Positions 1 to 8,102 of a stretch of DNA of 64,000 nucleotides are shown in pieces. The notes below the pieces were generated by a model. The model was given only the letters and a program-made list of their open reading frames with translations, made no database searches and was not told where the DNA came from. Position numbers and translations under genes: made by a program. How positions within the stretch are numbered: the first letter of the stretch is position 1; each line of letters begins with the position of its first letter. The stretch comes from an uncultured Aquimarina sp. (GTDB lineage Bacteria; Bacteroidota; Bacteroidia; Flavobacteriales; Flavobacteriaceae), in NCBI GenBank assembly GCA_947498595.1, contig CANMKX010000002.1, positions 248,001 to 312,000 on the forward strand, given 5' to 3'.

Positions 1-6
1 TTCTGA

Positions 7-1422
7 TTAATGACTTGCCAATAAGGCATATACTTCTTCTACAGAGGTTATCCTCTCTTCTACCAATCGTATTGCATTGGCTTTTAATGTTTTTATATTA
101 TTTTGTGCTAGATAATTATCAATTTGCAATTCATTTCCTTTTATCGCATGTTCCAACTTACTAGTAATCGGTAATAATTCATAGATCGCTTTCCTACCTA
201 AATATCCAGTATGATAACAACGATTACATCCTATTGCTTCATCATAATGTGTTATACTTTCTGGTATTTCGAACCCTAATGGAAAATCTTCTTTTGTCGC
301 TACTTTTTCTTGCTTACAATCTGGGCAAAGTTTTCGTACTAATCGTTGAGCTACACTCATCGTTAATGTACTTGCTATTAAAAATGGAGGAACTTTCATA
401 TCAATTAATCTTGATACTGTTGCCCAAGCCGAATTGGTATGAATAGTTGATAACACTAAGTGTCCCGTTAATGCAGCTTTTATTGCCATTGCCGCTGTTT
501 TATCATCCCTTATTTCTCCAACCATAATTACATCAGGATCCTGTCTTAAAAAAGCCCTTAGTGCCGCAGGAAAATCAAATTTAATATCTTCTCGTAATTG
601 AACTTGGTTAATTCCTTCTAGTGTATATTCTATAGGATCTTCTATTGTTAATACATTCGTATCCTCTGTATTTAATTCTTTTAATGTTCCATACAATGTA
701 GTCGTTTTCCCTGATCCAGTAGGTCCCGAAATTAGAATAATCCCTTGTGGTTTTTTGGTTGCTTCTCTATATAGATTCAGTTCTTCTGCAGTAAACCCTA
801 ATTCTTCTAAATCAACATTTTGTGTATTCCTACTTAATAATCGTAACACAATTTTCTCTCCATGCAATGTTGGCATTGTTGATACACGAATATCAAATTC
901 TTCTTTCCCTATTTTAAATGTAATACGTCCATCTTGCGCTAATCGTTTTTGAGAAATATCTAATCCTGATTGTATTTTTATTTGGTTTACTAATTGGGGG
1001 TATTCTTTTATACTTATAGTATATTGTTCTTTTAACTTCCCATCTAGTCTAAATCGTACTCTACAAATTTTCTCATAAGGTTCCATGTGAATGTCACTAC
1101 TCCCAAATCCTTTTGCTGTTGCTATTAATTTTTGTAGAAAATTATCTGCATAATGCAATTTCTCTTGAGATGCTGCATTTGCTTTTCGGTAATTATATGT
1201 TAAATATGATTGTATTTCATTTTTTGATACTTGTTGTAGTTCAACTTCCTGATTTAAAATAATTTTTAATTCTTGCGATAACGTATCTATATCTAATACA
1301 TCCGTTTTTAAATATAAGACCCCTTCTTTTATCGAAATTGGAATTATTCTATAATGAAACGCTTCTTCTGAAGTTATTTTTTGTTTTAATTCTACGGGTA
1401 TTTCAAAAGATAAATCACTCAT
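7..1422 (-). CDS. Type II secretion / type IV pilus assembly ATPase (GspE/PilB family)
   Basis: Hexameric cytoplasmic ATPase that powers pseudopilus assembly. The 471-residue protein has a short N-terminal GspE-type domain, then the ATPase core: Walker A GPTGSGKTT (about residues 233-241), an Asp box around TIEDPIEY (259-266), Walker B RQDPDVIMVGEIRD (293-306) and the His box in LSTIHTN. A zinc-binding pair of CxxC motifs (Cys366/369 and Cys399/402) is typical of GspE/PilB rather than PilT. It overlaps the upstream prepilin peptidase gene by one base, so the three left-edge genes form one operon; the rest of the secretion machine would lie left of the window. Confidence 0.93.
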   Translation of the reverse strand: MSDLSFEIPVELKQKITSEEAFHYRIIPISIKEGVLYLKTDVLDIDTLSQELKIILNQEVELQQVSKNEIQSYLTYNYRKANAASQEKLHYADNFLQKLIATAKGFGSSDIHMEPYEKICRVRFRLDGKLKEQYTISIKEYPQLVNQIKIQSGLDISQKRLAQDGRITFKIGKEEFDIRVSTMPTLHGEKIVLRLLSRNTQNVDLEELGFTAEELNLYREATKKPQGIILISGPTGSGKTTTLYGTLKELNTEDTNVLTIEDPIEYTLEGINQVQLREDIKFDFPAALRAFLRQDPDVIMVGEIRDDKTAAMAIKAALTGHLVLSTIHTNSAWATVSRLIDMKVPPFLIASTLTMSVAQRLVRKLCPDCKQEKVATKEDFPLGFEIPESITHYDEAIGCNRCYHTGYLGRKAIYELLPITSKLEHAIKGNELQIDNYLAQNNIKTLKANAIRLVEERITSVEEVYALLASH

Positions 1423-1907
1423 TATAAAACATATAAATTTACAGGCTTAAAACCCCATGTAACTAAAAACACTGCCATTAAAAAAATTGAAATATACCCT
1501 GCTAGAGGAACTGTTTTATCTTTTGAATTTCTTTGTAAAAACAAAGAGGTGATTAATGAAAACAACAATGAACTCGTAAATAAAATTATAAAACTCATTG
1601 TAGGAAAACCTAATGCCATCGCTATGAAAAATAAAGCATCTGCTAGACCAAAAGCTTCTTGAAAGAATTGAAGTTTCATCTTCCATCTAGCATAAATATA
1701 TAGAACAATCATTACCAATAAAACAACTATAATATTGATACTAATTGCTATATAAAAATGAATCATCATTACTTTAGTATAATGCTCTAGTATTAACAAT
1801 CCCATCAATATCGGAAAATAGAACCAATATACTGCTCGTTCTTTTATATCTTGATATGCTATTGTAAACAATAAAACTAATATCAATACTTTAACCAACC
1901 ACCACAT
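1422..1907 (-). CDS. Short A24-type prepilin peptidase
   Basis: Predicted inner-membrane aspartic protease that trims the leader of type IV prepilin-like proteins. The 161-residue protein is almost wholly hydrophobic with about five to six membrane segments. The two catalytic aspartates of the A24 family can be placed: Asp20 in YQDIKERAV and Asp90 in GLADAL (the GxxD motif). It lacks the N-terminal cysteine-rich methyltransferase domain of full-length GspO/PilD, so it is a TadV-like minimal form. One-base overlaps with the ATPase and pseudopilin genes on either side support the assignment. Sequence divergence is high, so family membership rests on the two Asp motifs and the context. Confidence 0.72.
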   Translation of the reverse strand: MWWLVKVLILVLLFTIAYQDIKERAVYWFYFPILMGLLILEHYTKVMMIHFYIAISINIIVVLLVMIVLYIYARWKMKLQFFQEAFGLADALFFIAMALGFPTMSFIILFTSSLLFSLITSLFLQRNSKDKTVPLAGYISIFLMAVFLVTWGFKPVNLYVL

Positions 1908-2317
1908 TAATCTCTAACAGTTTGCTTAGGAGCTCCTTTTTCATCTATTTCCCATACATTATAGACTCCATCTCCATCAAAATCTACAACTGCTGTGGCT
2001 CTGGCTTTAAAACTTGTAGGTGTAGCTTCTATTATCTCATAACTATAATTGGCTAAACCTCCTGTATTTAAATTAGCTGGCGCTTCATAATCTAATTCAT
2101 TAAAATCCATCGAATACTTTGAGTATAAATGCCTATACTGAGTTTGCATATTACTAATATGCTTTAATTGTAACTTTGCTTCTTGAGATTTTGCTTGAAC
2201 TATTAATGGTAAAACATTAGGCAAAGCGATTAATAGTAATATTCCTATTAATGCCAATACTAGTAACATTTCTTGTAAATTAAATGCTTTTAACTTGTGA
2301 TGAGTTCTTTTCATCAT
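1907..2317 (-). CDS. GspG-like major pseudopilin
   Basis: Secreted pilin-like subunit of the type II secretion pseudopilus. Residues 1-11 are a basic leader, followed by FNLQEMLLVLALIGILLLIALP, a classic class III N-terminal methylation helix with Glu at +5. The residue before the cleavage site is Ala11, where Gly is usual. The C-terminal part carries DFDGDGVYNVWEID, an acidic loop resembling the calcium site of GspG proteins. 136 residues is the normal GspG length. It is the first gene of the operon with the prepilin peptidase and ATPase. A second Met at position 2 could also be the start. Confidence 0.85.
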   Translation of the reverse strand: MMKRTHHKLKAFNLQEMLLVLALIGILLLIALPNVLPLIVQAKSQEAKLQLKHISNMQTQYRHLYSKYSMDFNELDYEAPANLNTGGLANYSYEIIEATPTSFKARATAVVDFDGDGVYNVWEIDEKGAPKQTVRD

Positions 2318-2425
2318 TATTCTTATTTTTTGATTATGAATGTAATCTATTTATTTCCCTTATATAGATTGAATACTAAAACTCTATCTTTTTAAATATT
2401 ATTATATTTTAAAATAAAGAGCATA

Positions 2426-2433
2426 CAAAAATA
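2426..2433 (-). promoter_or_regulatory. Possible -7 box for the pseudopilin operon
   Basis: On the minus strand this reads TATTTTTG, matching the Bacteroidota -7 consensus TAnnTTTG. A TTTA about 16 nt upstream is a poor -33 match. Transcription would start near 2419, leaving a leader of about 100 nt before the pseudopilin start at 2317. Confidence 0.3.
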
Positions 2434-2516
2434 TATTTTTTTGACTTAGTAAATATTATAAAAGTTCTTAAAACCAAAAATTGTTACCTAAGTCCTCTCA
2501 TACATTTCTTTAATAA

Positions 2517-2540
2517 ATTCAAAAATCATTATTTTTGAAT
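2517..2540. promoter_or_regulatory. 10-bp perfect inverted repeat overlapping a -7 box
   Basis: ATTCAAAAAT and ATTTTTGAAT flank the four bases CATT. The right arm contains TATTTTTG (2530-2537), a match to the -7 consensus, and lies about 10 nt before the PAP2 start. It could be an operator covering the promoter, or, if read as RNA, a leader hairpin. No -33 box is obvious. Confidence 0.4.
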
Positions 2541-2550
2541 TCTAGAAACT

Positions 2551-3408
2551 ATGAATATTATGAAACCTACCCTATATATAAAATCCGTATTACTTCTGTT
2601 TGTTTTTTTATTATCGATACAAACAAACGCACAACGTATTGAAGACACAAAAGCTAGCACTTGGGAGATGCTCAAACATGATGGTGTCTCTATTTTTGGT
2701 GGTGTAAAACATGCATATACTAGACCTTTACATTGGAAAAAGAAAGATTACATTACTTTAGGAGCTATTGTAGCTGGAACTGCTCTTTTATACACTATTG
2801 ACGAACCTGCTGACGAAGTTTTCAGAAAACAAGGTAGTGGTGTTCCTAAGCCAATTAAAGATTTTGGATTCTACTTTGGTAAGCCTTTGTATAATTATGG
2901 GTTAACTACAGGGATTTATTCTTTTGGTTTATTAACAAAAAACGAAAAGGTAAGGAGAACTGGTGTTTTATTAATAGCTTCCGCTACTGCTGGAGGAATT
3001 ATCCAAACACTTAGTAAGTCTCTTGTAGGAAGAGCTAGACCAACCGCTGGTATAGGAAATGATCGGTTTGACCCCTTCAATAACGAAGCTAATTTTCACT
3101 CTTTTCCATCTGGTCATGCTATTCTCTCTTTTACAACTGCACATGCTATTGCTAAACAATTCGATAATATTTATGTAAAAGGAGGAATCTATGCTTTAGG
3201 ACTTGTTACTCCGGTTTCTCGTTTATGGGCAGGGGCTCATTGGCTTACAGATGTAGCTTTAGGTATTGTGGTAAGTGTTGTTATTGTAGAAAGTATCGAT
3301 CGATATCTTACTGCAAGTGAGCGCTATGTATACAATCCTAAAAAACCTAAAATTAAATGGGATTTAAGATTAGGTGCAGGTCAAATAGGCGTTGTTGGTA
3401 GGTTTTAA
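2551..3408 (+). CDS. PAP2-superfamily phosphatase, envelope-located
   Basis: Membrane-associated acid phosphatase of the PAP2 superfamily, acting on phospholipid or polyprenyl phosphate substrates outside the cytoplasm; the exact substrate cannot be read from sequence. All three signature motifs are intact: KSLVGRARP (Lys156 to Arg163), PSGHA (His189) and SRLWAGAHWLTD (Arg224, His230, Asp234). An N-terminal hydrophobic segment ending in TNAQ looks like a signal peptide. The start could be the second Met (2560), which leaves a cleaner MKPT signal sequence. It runs convergently towards the LacI-type regulator with only seven bases between the stop codons. Confidence 0.88.
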   Translation: MNIMKPTLYIKSVLLLFVFLLSIQTNAQRIEDTKASTWEMLKHDGVSIFGGVKHAYTRPLHWKKKDYITLGAIVAGTALLYTIDEPADEVFRKQGSGVPKPIKDFGFYFGKPLYNYGLTTGIYSFGLLTKNEKVRRTGVLLIASATAGGIIQTLSKSLVGRARPTAGIGNDRFDPFNNEANFHSFPSGHAILSFTTAHAIAKQFDNIYVKGGIYALGLVTPVSRLWAGAHWLTDVALGIVVSVVIVESIDRYLTASERYVYNPKKPKIKWDLRLGAGQIGVVGRF

Positions 3409-3415
3409 CTTCGTC

Positions 3416-4432
3416 TTATTTTGTTGAATCTCGTAAAATAAGTGTCGTTTTCACGATTTCAGTTTTCGGAATATATTTTTCTTTATTATTTGTTTGTTCT
3501 AAACGTTCTATTAAATTTTCAGCAGCTCGTTGCCCTAAATTTTCTGCATGTTGAGACATAATACTCAACTTAGGATAAGAATATTTAGACAACAATCCGT
3601 CTGCAAATCCTATAACTGATAACTCTTCTGGTATTTTTCTACCAAGTTTATTAGCCATATTAATTGTAATTGATGCAGCTGTTTCATCCAAACTTAACAC
3701 TGCATCTATTTCGTTTTTTTTCAAAAAGTTTTCTATAATTCTTTCTGCTTCGTCAGGCGTATCAATTAATACTTCAATCGCTTCTATTCCATCGTATTCA
3801 CCAATTACTTTTTTAGCTCCTTCTAACCTCAATTTCCCTACACTTAAATCTGAAATTGTAGAAATTACAGCTATATTCTTACAATTAGTATCTATTAAGT
3901 ATTTCAAAGCTGTTTGCGACGCTTGTTTATCATCTACAATAACTTTATCACAATATACTTCTTCACTAACTCTATCAAACATTACTACTGGTATATCATC
4001 TTTTATGATTTCCTTAAAATGTTCTATTTTATCTAATTTTTGTGTCTCCTGACTTAGCGCTACAATAAATCCATCAACACTATTATAGGAAAGCATTTCT
4101 ACATATTCCACCTCTTTATTGTAAGATTCGTTGGTAATACATGTTACAATTTTATATCCTTTTTTAGTTGCTTCTTGTTCAATACCAAAAAGTGCTTTCG
4201 CAAAAAAGTGATTCAAGATATCTGGTAACAAAACACCTATTGTTTTTGTTTTATTACTTTTCAAACTTACAGCCAAAGGATTAGGTCTATAGTTATAAAA
4301 GTTAGCCAATTCATGAACTCTATCAATTGTTTTCTGACTTATCTCTGGATCATTCTTTAATGACTTTGAAACGGTAGAAATAGACAAACTCAATTCTTTT
4401 GCCAGCTGCTTTAATGTAACTTTTCTCTTCAT
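3416..4432 (-). CDS. LacI-family transcriptional regulator
   Basis: DNA-binding regulator with an N-terminal helix-turn-helix and hinge (TLKQLAKELSLSISTVSKSL, then YNYRPNPLAVSLKSN) followed by a periplasmic-binding-protein-like sensor domain (from about residue 60). Length about 338 is normal for LacI/GalR. I start it at the Met of MKRKVT because LacI proteins begin just before the helix-turn-helix; an upstream Met at 4447 adds five residues only. It is divergent from the arsenosugar cluster, with a shared 255-base control region, but LacI proteins usually sense sugars, so a role in that cluster is only possible. The promoter at 4478-4507 and inverted repeat at 4448-4474 suggest autoregulation. 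Confidence 0.9.
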   Translation of the reverse strand: MKRKVTLKQLAKELSLSISTVSKSLKNDPEISQKTIDRVHELANFYNYRPNPLAVSLKSNKTKTIGVLLPDILNHFFAKALFGIEQEATKKGYKIVTCITNESYNKEVEYVEMLSYNSVDGFIVALSQETQKLDKIEHFKEIIKDDIPVVMFDRVSEEVYCDKVIVDDKQASQTALKYLIDTNCKNIAVISTISDLSVGKLRLEGAKKVIGEYDGIEAIEVLIDTPDEAERIIENFLKKNEIDAVLSLDETAASITINMANKLGRKIPEELSVIGFADGLLSKYSYPKLSIMSQHAENLGQRAAENLIERLEQTNNKEKYIPKTEIVKTTLILRDSTK

Positions 4433-4447
4433 ATAACTATCTATCAA

Positions 4448-4474
4448 TTGCTATAACATCATAATTTATAGCAA
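4448..4474. promoter_or_regulatory. 9-bp inverted repeat in the LacI regulator leader (candidate operator)
   Basis: TTGCTATAA and TTATAGCAA flank nine bases. The repeat begins 16 nt upstream of the LacI-family start and ends at the predicted transcription start (about 4471), so bound protein would block initiation or early elongation. It lacks the central CG of classical LacI/PurR operators. Confidence 0.5.
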
Positions 4475-4477
4475 ATT

Positions 4478-4507
4478 CAAAAATACAAATGATTTAAAGA
4501 ACTACAA
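4478..4507 (-). promoter_or_regulatory. Bacteroidota-type promoter of the LacI-family gene
   Basis: On the minus strand TTG (4505-4507) is followed after exactly 19 nt by TATTTTTG (4478-4485), a full match to the Bacteroidota TTG / TAnnTTTG promoter. The gene start is 46 nt further downstream. Confidence 0.65.
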
Positions 4508-4656
4508 TACATAATAACTCAACAGCCTCTTTTTTTTCGCAACAACCTAAATTTTAACATTTTTAACTGTAATGGCCTTTTATTTTGATCGACTACATAT
4601 TAATTCTTGATTATTTTGAAAATGTACTTTTAAAGTTTATTTTAATGAATAACTAG

Positions 4657-4664
4657 TATATTTA
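4657..4664 (+). promoter_or_regulatory. Possible -7 box of the arsenosugar operon
   Basis: TATATTTA differs from TAnnTTTG only in the last base and lies 23 nt before the first gene's ATG (4688). The upstream -33 region is TTTATT rather than TTTG. No better candidate is visible in the 4508-4687 interval. Confidence 0.35.
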
Positions 4665-4687
4665 ACCAAATTGAAAAAAATATCACA

Positions 4688-5023
4688 ATGTCAAAAACAT
4701 ATTACGATCCAGCGGATCTGAGAAAATTTGGAAAAATCACAGAATGGAGTGAAGAACTTGGTACTAAATTCTTTGATTATTATGGAAAAGTATTTGAAGA
4801 AGGTGCACTATCTGCTCGTGAAAAATCATTAATAGCATTGGCTGTTTCTCATGTTGTAAAATGTCCTTATTGTATCGACGCTTATACAAAGGATGGTTTA
4901 CAAAAAGGAATTACAAAAGAAGAAATGATGGAAGCTGTACATGCTGGAGCTGCTATTGAAAGTGGAGCTACTTTGGTACATGGCGTGCAGATGATGAAAA
5001 AATACGATAAATTAAGCATGTAA
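4688..5023 (+). CDS. Arsenosugar-cluster AhpD-like (carboxymuconolactone decarboxylase-type) protein
   Basis: Small all-helical AhpD-type protein of the kind found beside arsS and called arsenosugar biosynthesis-associated peroxidase-like protein. The redox motif is CPYC (Cys59, Cys62) in VKCPYCIDAYT, preceded by REKSLIALAVSHV, the usual AhpD helix; 111 residues is the normal size. It may supply thiol reductant or keep arsenic trivalent, but its reaction has not been established to my knowledge. It opens the cluster, 31 bases ahead of arsS. Confidence 0.85.
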   Translation: MSKTYYDPADLRKFGKITEWSEELGTKFFDYYGKVFEEGALSAREKSLIALAVSHVVKCPYCIDAYTKDGLQKGITKEEMMEAVHAGAAIESGATLVHGVQMMKKYDKLSM

Positions 5024-5054
5024 AAATCGATATATTCGATACAACATAAAAAAT

Positions 5055-6110
5055 ATGGCTACAAAGTCTCTATTAAAACGGAATAATGAATTAGCAAATG
5101 CCAAAAGGCAATTGGATATTCTTGATGGAGGAATTTTTGCTGATGGAGAATTACCAAAATTTGCAGATAAAATTAAAGAAATTGGTCATTTTCCGTTGCG
5201 CCCCAAAAAACTAGAAATCTTACAAATCAATGTAGGATATATGTGTAATCAAGTGTGCGAACATTGTCATGTAGATGCCGGTCCTGATCGTAAAGAAATC
5301 ATGACTGTAGAAACAATGAAGCAATGTATCGAAGTTATTAAAAAAACGGGAGCTCATACACTAGATTTAACAGGTGGTGCTCCAGAAATGAATCCTAATT
5401 TTAGATGGTTTGTAGAAGAAGCTAGTAAAGCTGGAATCAAAGATTTTATTGTTCGTTCTAATCTTACTATAATTAGAGCTAATAAAAAATATTATGATCT
5501 TCCTCAATTCTTTAAAAAACACAACGTTCACGTAGTATCATCTATGCCTCATTATACTAGAGGTAAAACAGATAAGCAACGTGGAGATGGTGTTTTTGAT
5601 AAATCGATTAAAGCATTGCAAGAATTAAATGCAGTAGGTTATGGTATGCCAGATAGTGATTTAAAACTTGATTTGGTGTACAATCCATCTGGTGCTTTCC
5701 TTCCTGGAGATCAAATGGCGCTAGAAAAAGACTTTAAAAAAGCTTTAATGGAAGATTTTGAAATTTCATTTCATAATCTATTTGCTATTACGAATCTTCC
5801 TGTAAGTCGATTTCTAGATTATTTAATTGCTTCAGAAAATTACGAAGACTATATGTATGCTTTAGTTGAAGCTTATAATCCGTCTGCTGTAGCTAATGTA
5901 ATGTGTACAAATACTATTTCTATTAGCTGGGATGGATGGCTATATGATTGTGATTTCAATCAAATGTTAGGATTAAAAGTCGCTAATAAAATTCAACATA
6001 TTAGTGAATATAATGAAGCCATATTAAACGACAGAAATATTCTTATTTCACAGCATTGTTATGGTTGCACCGCTGGTGCAGGAAGTAGTTGTCAAGGAAC
6101 AGTTGCATAA
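5055..6110 (+). CDS. arsS: Radical SAM arsenosugar biosynthesis protein ArsS
   Basis: Radical SAM enzyme that, in the characterised family, joins the 5'-deoxyadenosyl group of SAM to dimethylarsenite, giving dimethylarsinoyl-5'-deoxyadenosine, the first committed arsenosugar precursor. The cluster-binding motif is CNQVCEHC (Cys64, Cys68, Cys71) followed by HVDAGPDRKE, a stretch typical of ArsS. The C-terminal part has more cysteines (MCTNTISISWDGWLYDCDF and HCYGCTAGAGSSCQG) as in this family, probably for arsenic or a second iron-sulfur site. 351 residues is the usual size. It lies between the AhpD-like gene and the first DUF2064 gene; an 8-bp hairpin (6107-6126) covers its stop codon. Confidence 0.93.
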   Translation: MATKSLLKRNNELANAKRQLDILDGGIFADGELPKFADKIKEIGHFPLRPKKLEILQINVGYMCNQVCEHCHVDAGPDRKEIMTVETMKQCIEVIKKTGAHTLDLTGGAPEMNPNFRWFVEEASKAGIKDFIVRSNLTIIRANKKYYDLPQFFKKHNVHVVSSMPHYTRGKTDKQRGDGVFDKSIKALQELNAVGYGMPDSDLKLDLVYNPSGAFLPGDQMALEKDFKKALMEDFEISFHNLFAITNLPVSRFLDYLIASENYEDYMYALVEAYNPSAVANVMCTNTISISWDGWLYDCDFNQMLGLKVANKIQHISEYNEAILNDRNILISQHCYGCTAGAGSSCQGTVA

Positions 6111-6126
6111 CCTTAAAAAAGGTTAT
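6107..6126. other. Small hairpin over the arsS stop codon
   Basis: ATAACCTT and AAGGTTAT (8 bp, loop AAAA) enclose the arsS stop. No T-run follows, so it is not a terminator; it may mark an mRNA processing or stabilising site inside the operon. Confidence 0.35.
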
Positions 6127-6179
6127 AACTTTAAAAAAGAAAAACAATTAGCTCGTATTTATAATTACGTAGCATATTT

Positions 6180-6860
6180 ATGGAGCATCAAAAAACTGCC
6201 ATATTAATATTTGCCAATTCTTCTAAAGAAGAAATGAAACATAAGGCTATTGCTAAAGATTCAGTTTTATTTAAAAAACTAAATCAGAAAACACTTTGCA
6301 CTGTTAAAAAAGCAAAACTTCCTTATTTCGTTTTTACAGAAGAAGAACAGATTGGACATAATTTTGGAGAACGTTTTACTAACGCCATTCAAGATATATA
6401 TGCTATGGGGTTTGATAATGTCATTACAATAGGTAATGATTCTCCTCAATTAACAGCCAATCATCTTCTAGAAAGTGCGCAACAATTACAAAACAATAAT
6501 TTTGTTTTAGGCCCTTCTAGAGACGGTGGTTTTTACCTAATGGGGCTTCATAAATCACATTTTGATAAAAGTTCTTTCTTAAAATTACCTTGGCAAACTA
6601 GAGAATTATCACATTGTATTTCTCAAATCATTGAAAACAAAAATACCGAAGTAGTATTACTACAAACTCTTTTTGATATAGATGATACTTCTGATTTAAA
6701 GAAGATTGTCAATTTATATCATAAAATAGGAAGTAATCTTCTGCGTATCATTACGATTATTCTTTCCACTCAATCAAAAGATTGGAACCCCATAAACAAA
6801 CAGTATTTTACAATAATTACTGCTCGTCTATTTAATAAAGGATCTCCTCAACTAATTTAA
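6180..6860 (+). CDS. DUF2064/TIGR04282-type transferase, divergent copy
   Basis: Nucleotidyl/glycosyl-transferase-like protein of the DUF2064 family, recurrent in arsenosugar clusters. Conserved family elements are NVITIGNDSPQLT (about 81-93) and FVLGPSRDGGFYLMGL (107-122). The N-terminal nucleotide-binding segment differs: where the paralogue at 7468 has GKCKTRLA, this one reads EEMKHKAIAK, so the usual KTRL motif is missing. It also has about 40 extra C-terminal residues with no recognisable domain. It could be a catalytically altered or structural partner of the second copy. Substrate unknown. Confidence 0.78.
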   Translation: MEHQKTAILIFANSSKEEMKHKAIAKDSVLFKKLNQKTLCTVKKAKLPYFVFTEEEQIGHNFGERFTNAIQDIYAMGFDNVITIGNDSPQLTANHLLESAQQLQNNNFVLGPSRDGGFYLMGLHKSHFDKSSFLKLPWQTRELSHCISQIIENKNTEVVLLQTLFDIDDTSDLKKIVNLYHKIGSNLLRIITIILSTQSKDWNPINKQYFTIITARLFNKGSPQLI

Positions 6861-6954
6861 TTTCAAAAAACACCCTTACACAAAGGCTGTTTATACTATT
6901 CTACCTATACACATTAGGTATAATAGGTTTATTATTGATTATTAAGTTAGGTAT

Positions 6955-7449
6955 ATGTTCATGAAAGCCCTTTTGTATTTTTTATTGTTTTTACCCTTTT
7001 GGAGTATAGGACAAACATCTATTGATAGTTTACTTTCTAAGTATAACAATGAAAGTATTCCATACATCTCTGCCAAAGAAGTTTATCATAGTAATGAGAA
7101 AATTATCTTGTTAGATGCGAGAGAGTTTGACGAATACAATGTAAGTCATATTAAAGATGCTATATATATTGGATATGACCATTTCAACATCAAAAACATC
7201 GAACGTCATTCTTTAAAAAAAGATCAAAAAATCGTTATTTATTGCAGTTTAGGTGTTAGATCTGAAGATATTGGAGAGAAATTTAAAAAGGCTGGGTTTA
7301 AAAAAATATTCAATTTGCATGGTGGAATTTTTGATTGGAAAAACAACAATTTACCCGTTGTTAATGCTAAAAATGAGACTACAAATGACGTTCACGTATA
7401 TTCAAAAGACTGGGCTAAATGGCTAATCAATGGTACTAAAGTTTATTAA
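6955..7449 (+). CDS. Secreted rhodanese-domain protein
   Basis: Single rhodanese domain (about residues 35-135) behind an N-terminal signal sequence ending in SIGQT, so likely periplasmic or envelope-located. The active-site loop is CSLGVR with Cys97, the expected position in VIYCSLGVRS; the six-residue loop fits a sulfurtransferase rather than an arsenate reductase-like Cdc25 loop of seven. It sits between the two DUF2064 genes in the arsenosugar operon, 94 bases after the first and 18 before the second. Role in the cluster unknown; sulfur transfer to arsenic (thioarsenosugars) is a speculative option. The second Met (MKALL) two codons in could be the start. Confidence 0.85.
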   Translation: MFMKALLYFLLFLPFWSIGQTSIDSLLSKYNNESIPYISAKEVYHSNEKIILLDAREFDEYNVSHIKDAIYIGYDHFNIKNIERHSLKKDQKIVIYCSLGVRSEDIGEKFKKAGFKKIFNLHGGIFDWKNNNLPVVNAKNETTNDVHVYSKDWAKWLINGTKVY

Positions 7450-7467
7450 ATCTAAAAGAAAAATATC

Positions 7468-8085
7468 TTGACTCAAAAAAATCTATTATTAATTTTTACT
7501 CGTAATCCAGAATTAGGGAAATGCAAAACTAGATTGGCTGCTACCGTAGGTGATCAAATAGCTTTGGACATCTATACTTTTTTATTAAAACATACAGTTT
7601 CATTTACACAAAACCTCCCTGTAGATAAAGAAGTTCATTATTCTGTAAAAGTTAGAGAAAACGATTTATGGAATGAGGATATCTATCATAAACGTTCACA
7701 AATAGGAGATGATTTAGGGATCAGAATGGAAAATGCTTTTAAAAACGGCTTTTCTCAAGGATATCAAAATATAATCATTATTGGTAGTGATATGTATGAC
7801 CTTAATCAAGAAGATATAGAAAACGCCTTTAATGCGTTAGATACGCACGATTATGTTGTAGGGCCAGCAACAGACGGAGGGTATTATTTATTAGGGATGA
7901 AAAATATTCATTCAAATATTTTTAGAAATAAAGCTTGGGGTACAGCTTCTGTTCTAGAAGCTACTCTACATGATTTAGTTTCTGAAAACGTAAAATTACT
8001 AGAGGCTAAAAATGATGTTGATTATTATGAAGACATAAAAGATGTTCCTGCTTTTAAAACTTTTTTGACACCAATAAATTTATAA
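7468..8085 (+). CDS. DUF2064/TIGR04282 arsenosugar biosynthesis transferase
   Basis: Canonical member of the DUF2064 family (GT-A-like fold, annotated in arsenosugar clusters as glycosyltransferase TIGR04282). The N-terminus FTRNPELGKCKTRLAATVGD carries the nucleotide-binding signature, and NIIIIGSDMYDL and VVGPATDGGYYLLGM are the other conserved blocks. 205 residues is normal. I use the TTG at 7468 as start because no ATG or GTG lies before the conserved N-terminus. It follows the rhodanese gene closely and precedes the phosphorylase by 17 bases. Probable role: transferring a sugar or nucleotide group onto the arsenoribose; donor and acceptor are unknown. Confidence 0.88.
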   Translation: MTQKNLLLIFTRNPELGKCKTRLAATVGDQIALDIYTFLLKHTVSFTQNLPVDKEVHYSVKVRENDLWNEDIYHKRSQIGDDLGIRMENAFKNGFSQGYQNIIIIGSDMYDLNQEDIENAFNALDTHDYVVGPATDGGYYLLGMKNIHSNIFRNKAWGTASVLEATLHDLVSENVKLLEAKNDVDYYEDIKDVPAFKTFLTPINL

Positions 8086-8102
8086 AACAACTTACATTAT
8101 AT

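Noticed and set aside
6180..6860. Frameshifted or truncated DUF2064 pseudogene
   Set aside because: Although the KTRL motif is missing, the frame is open for 226 codons and the other family motifs are intact, so decay is not shown.
6890..6957. Hairpin/repeat TAGGTATA upstream of the rhodanese gene
   Set aside because: Only 5-bp arms (ACCTA/TAGGT) and an eight-base repeat in AT-rich DNA; too weak to call.
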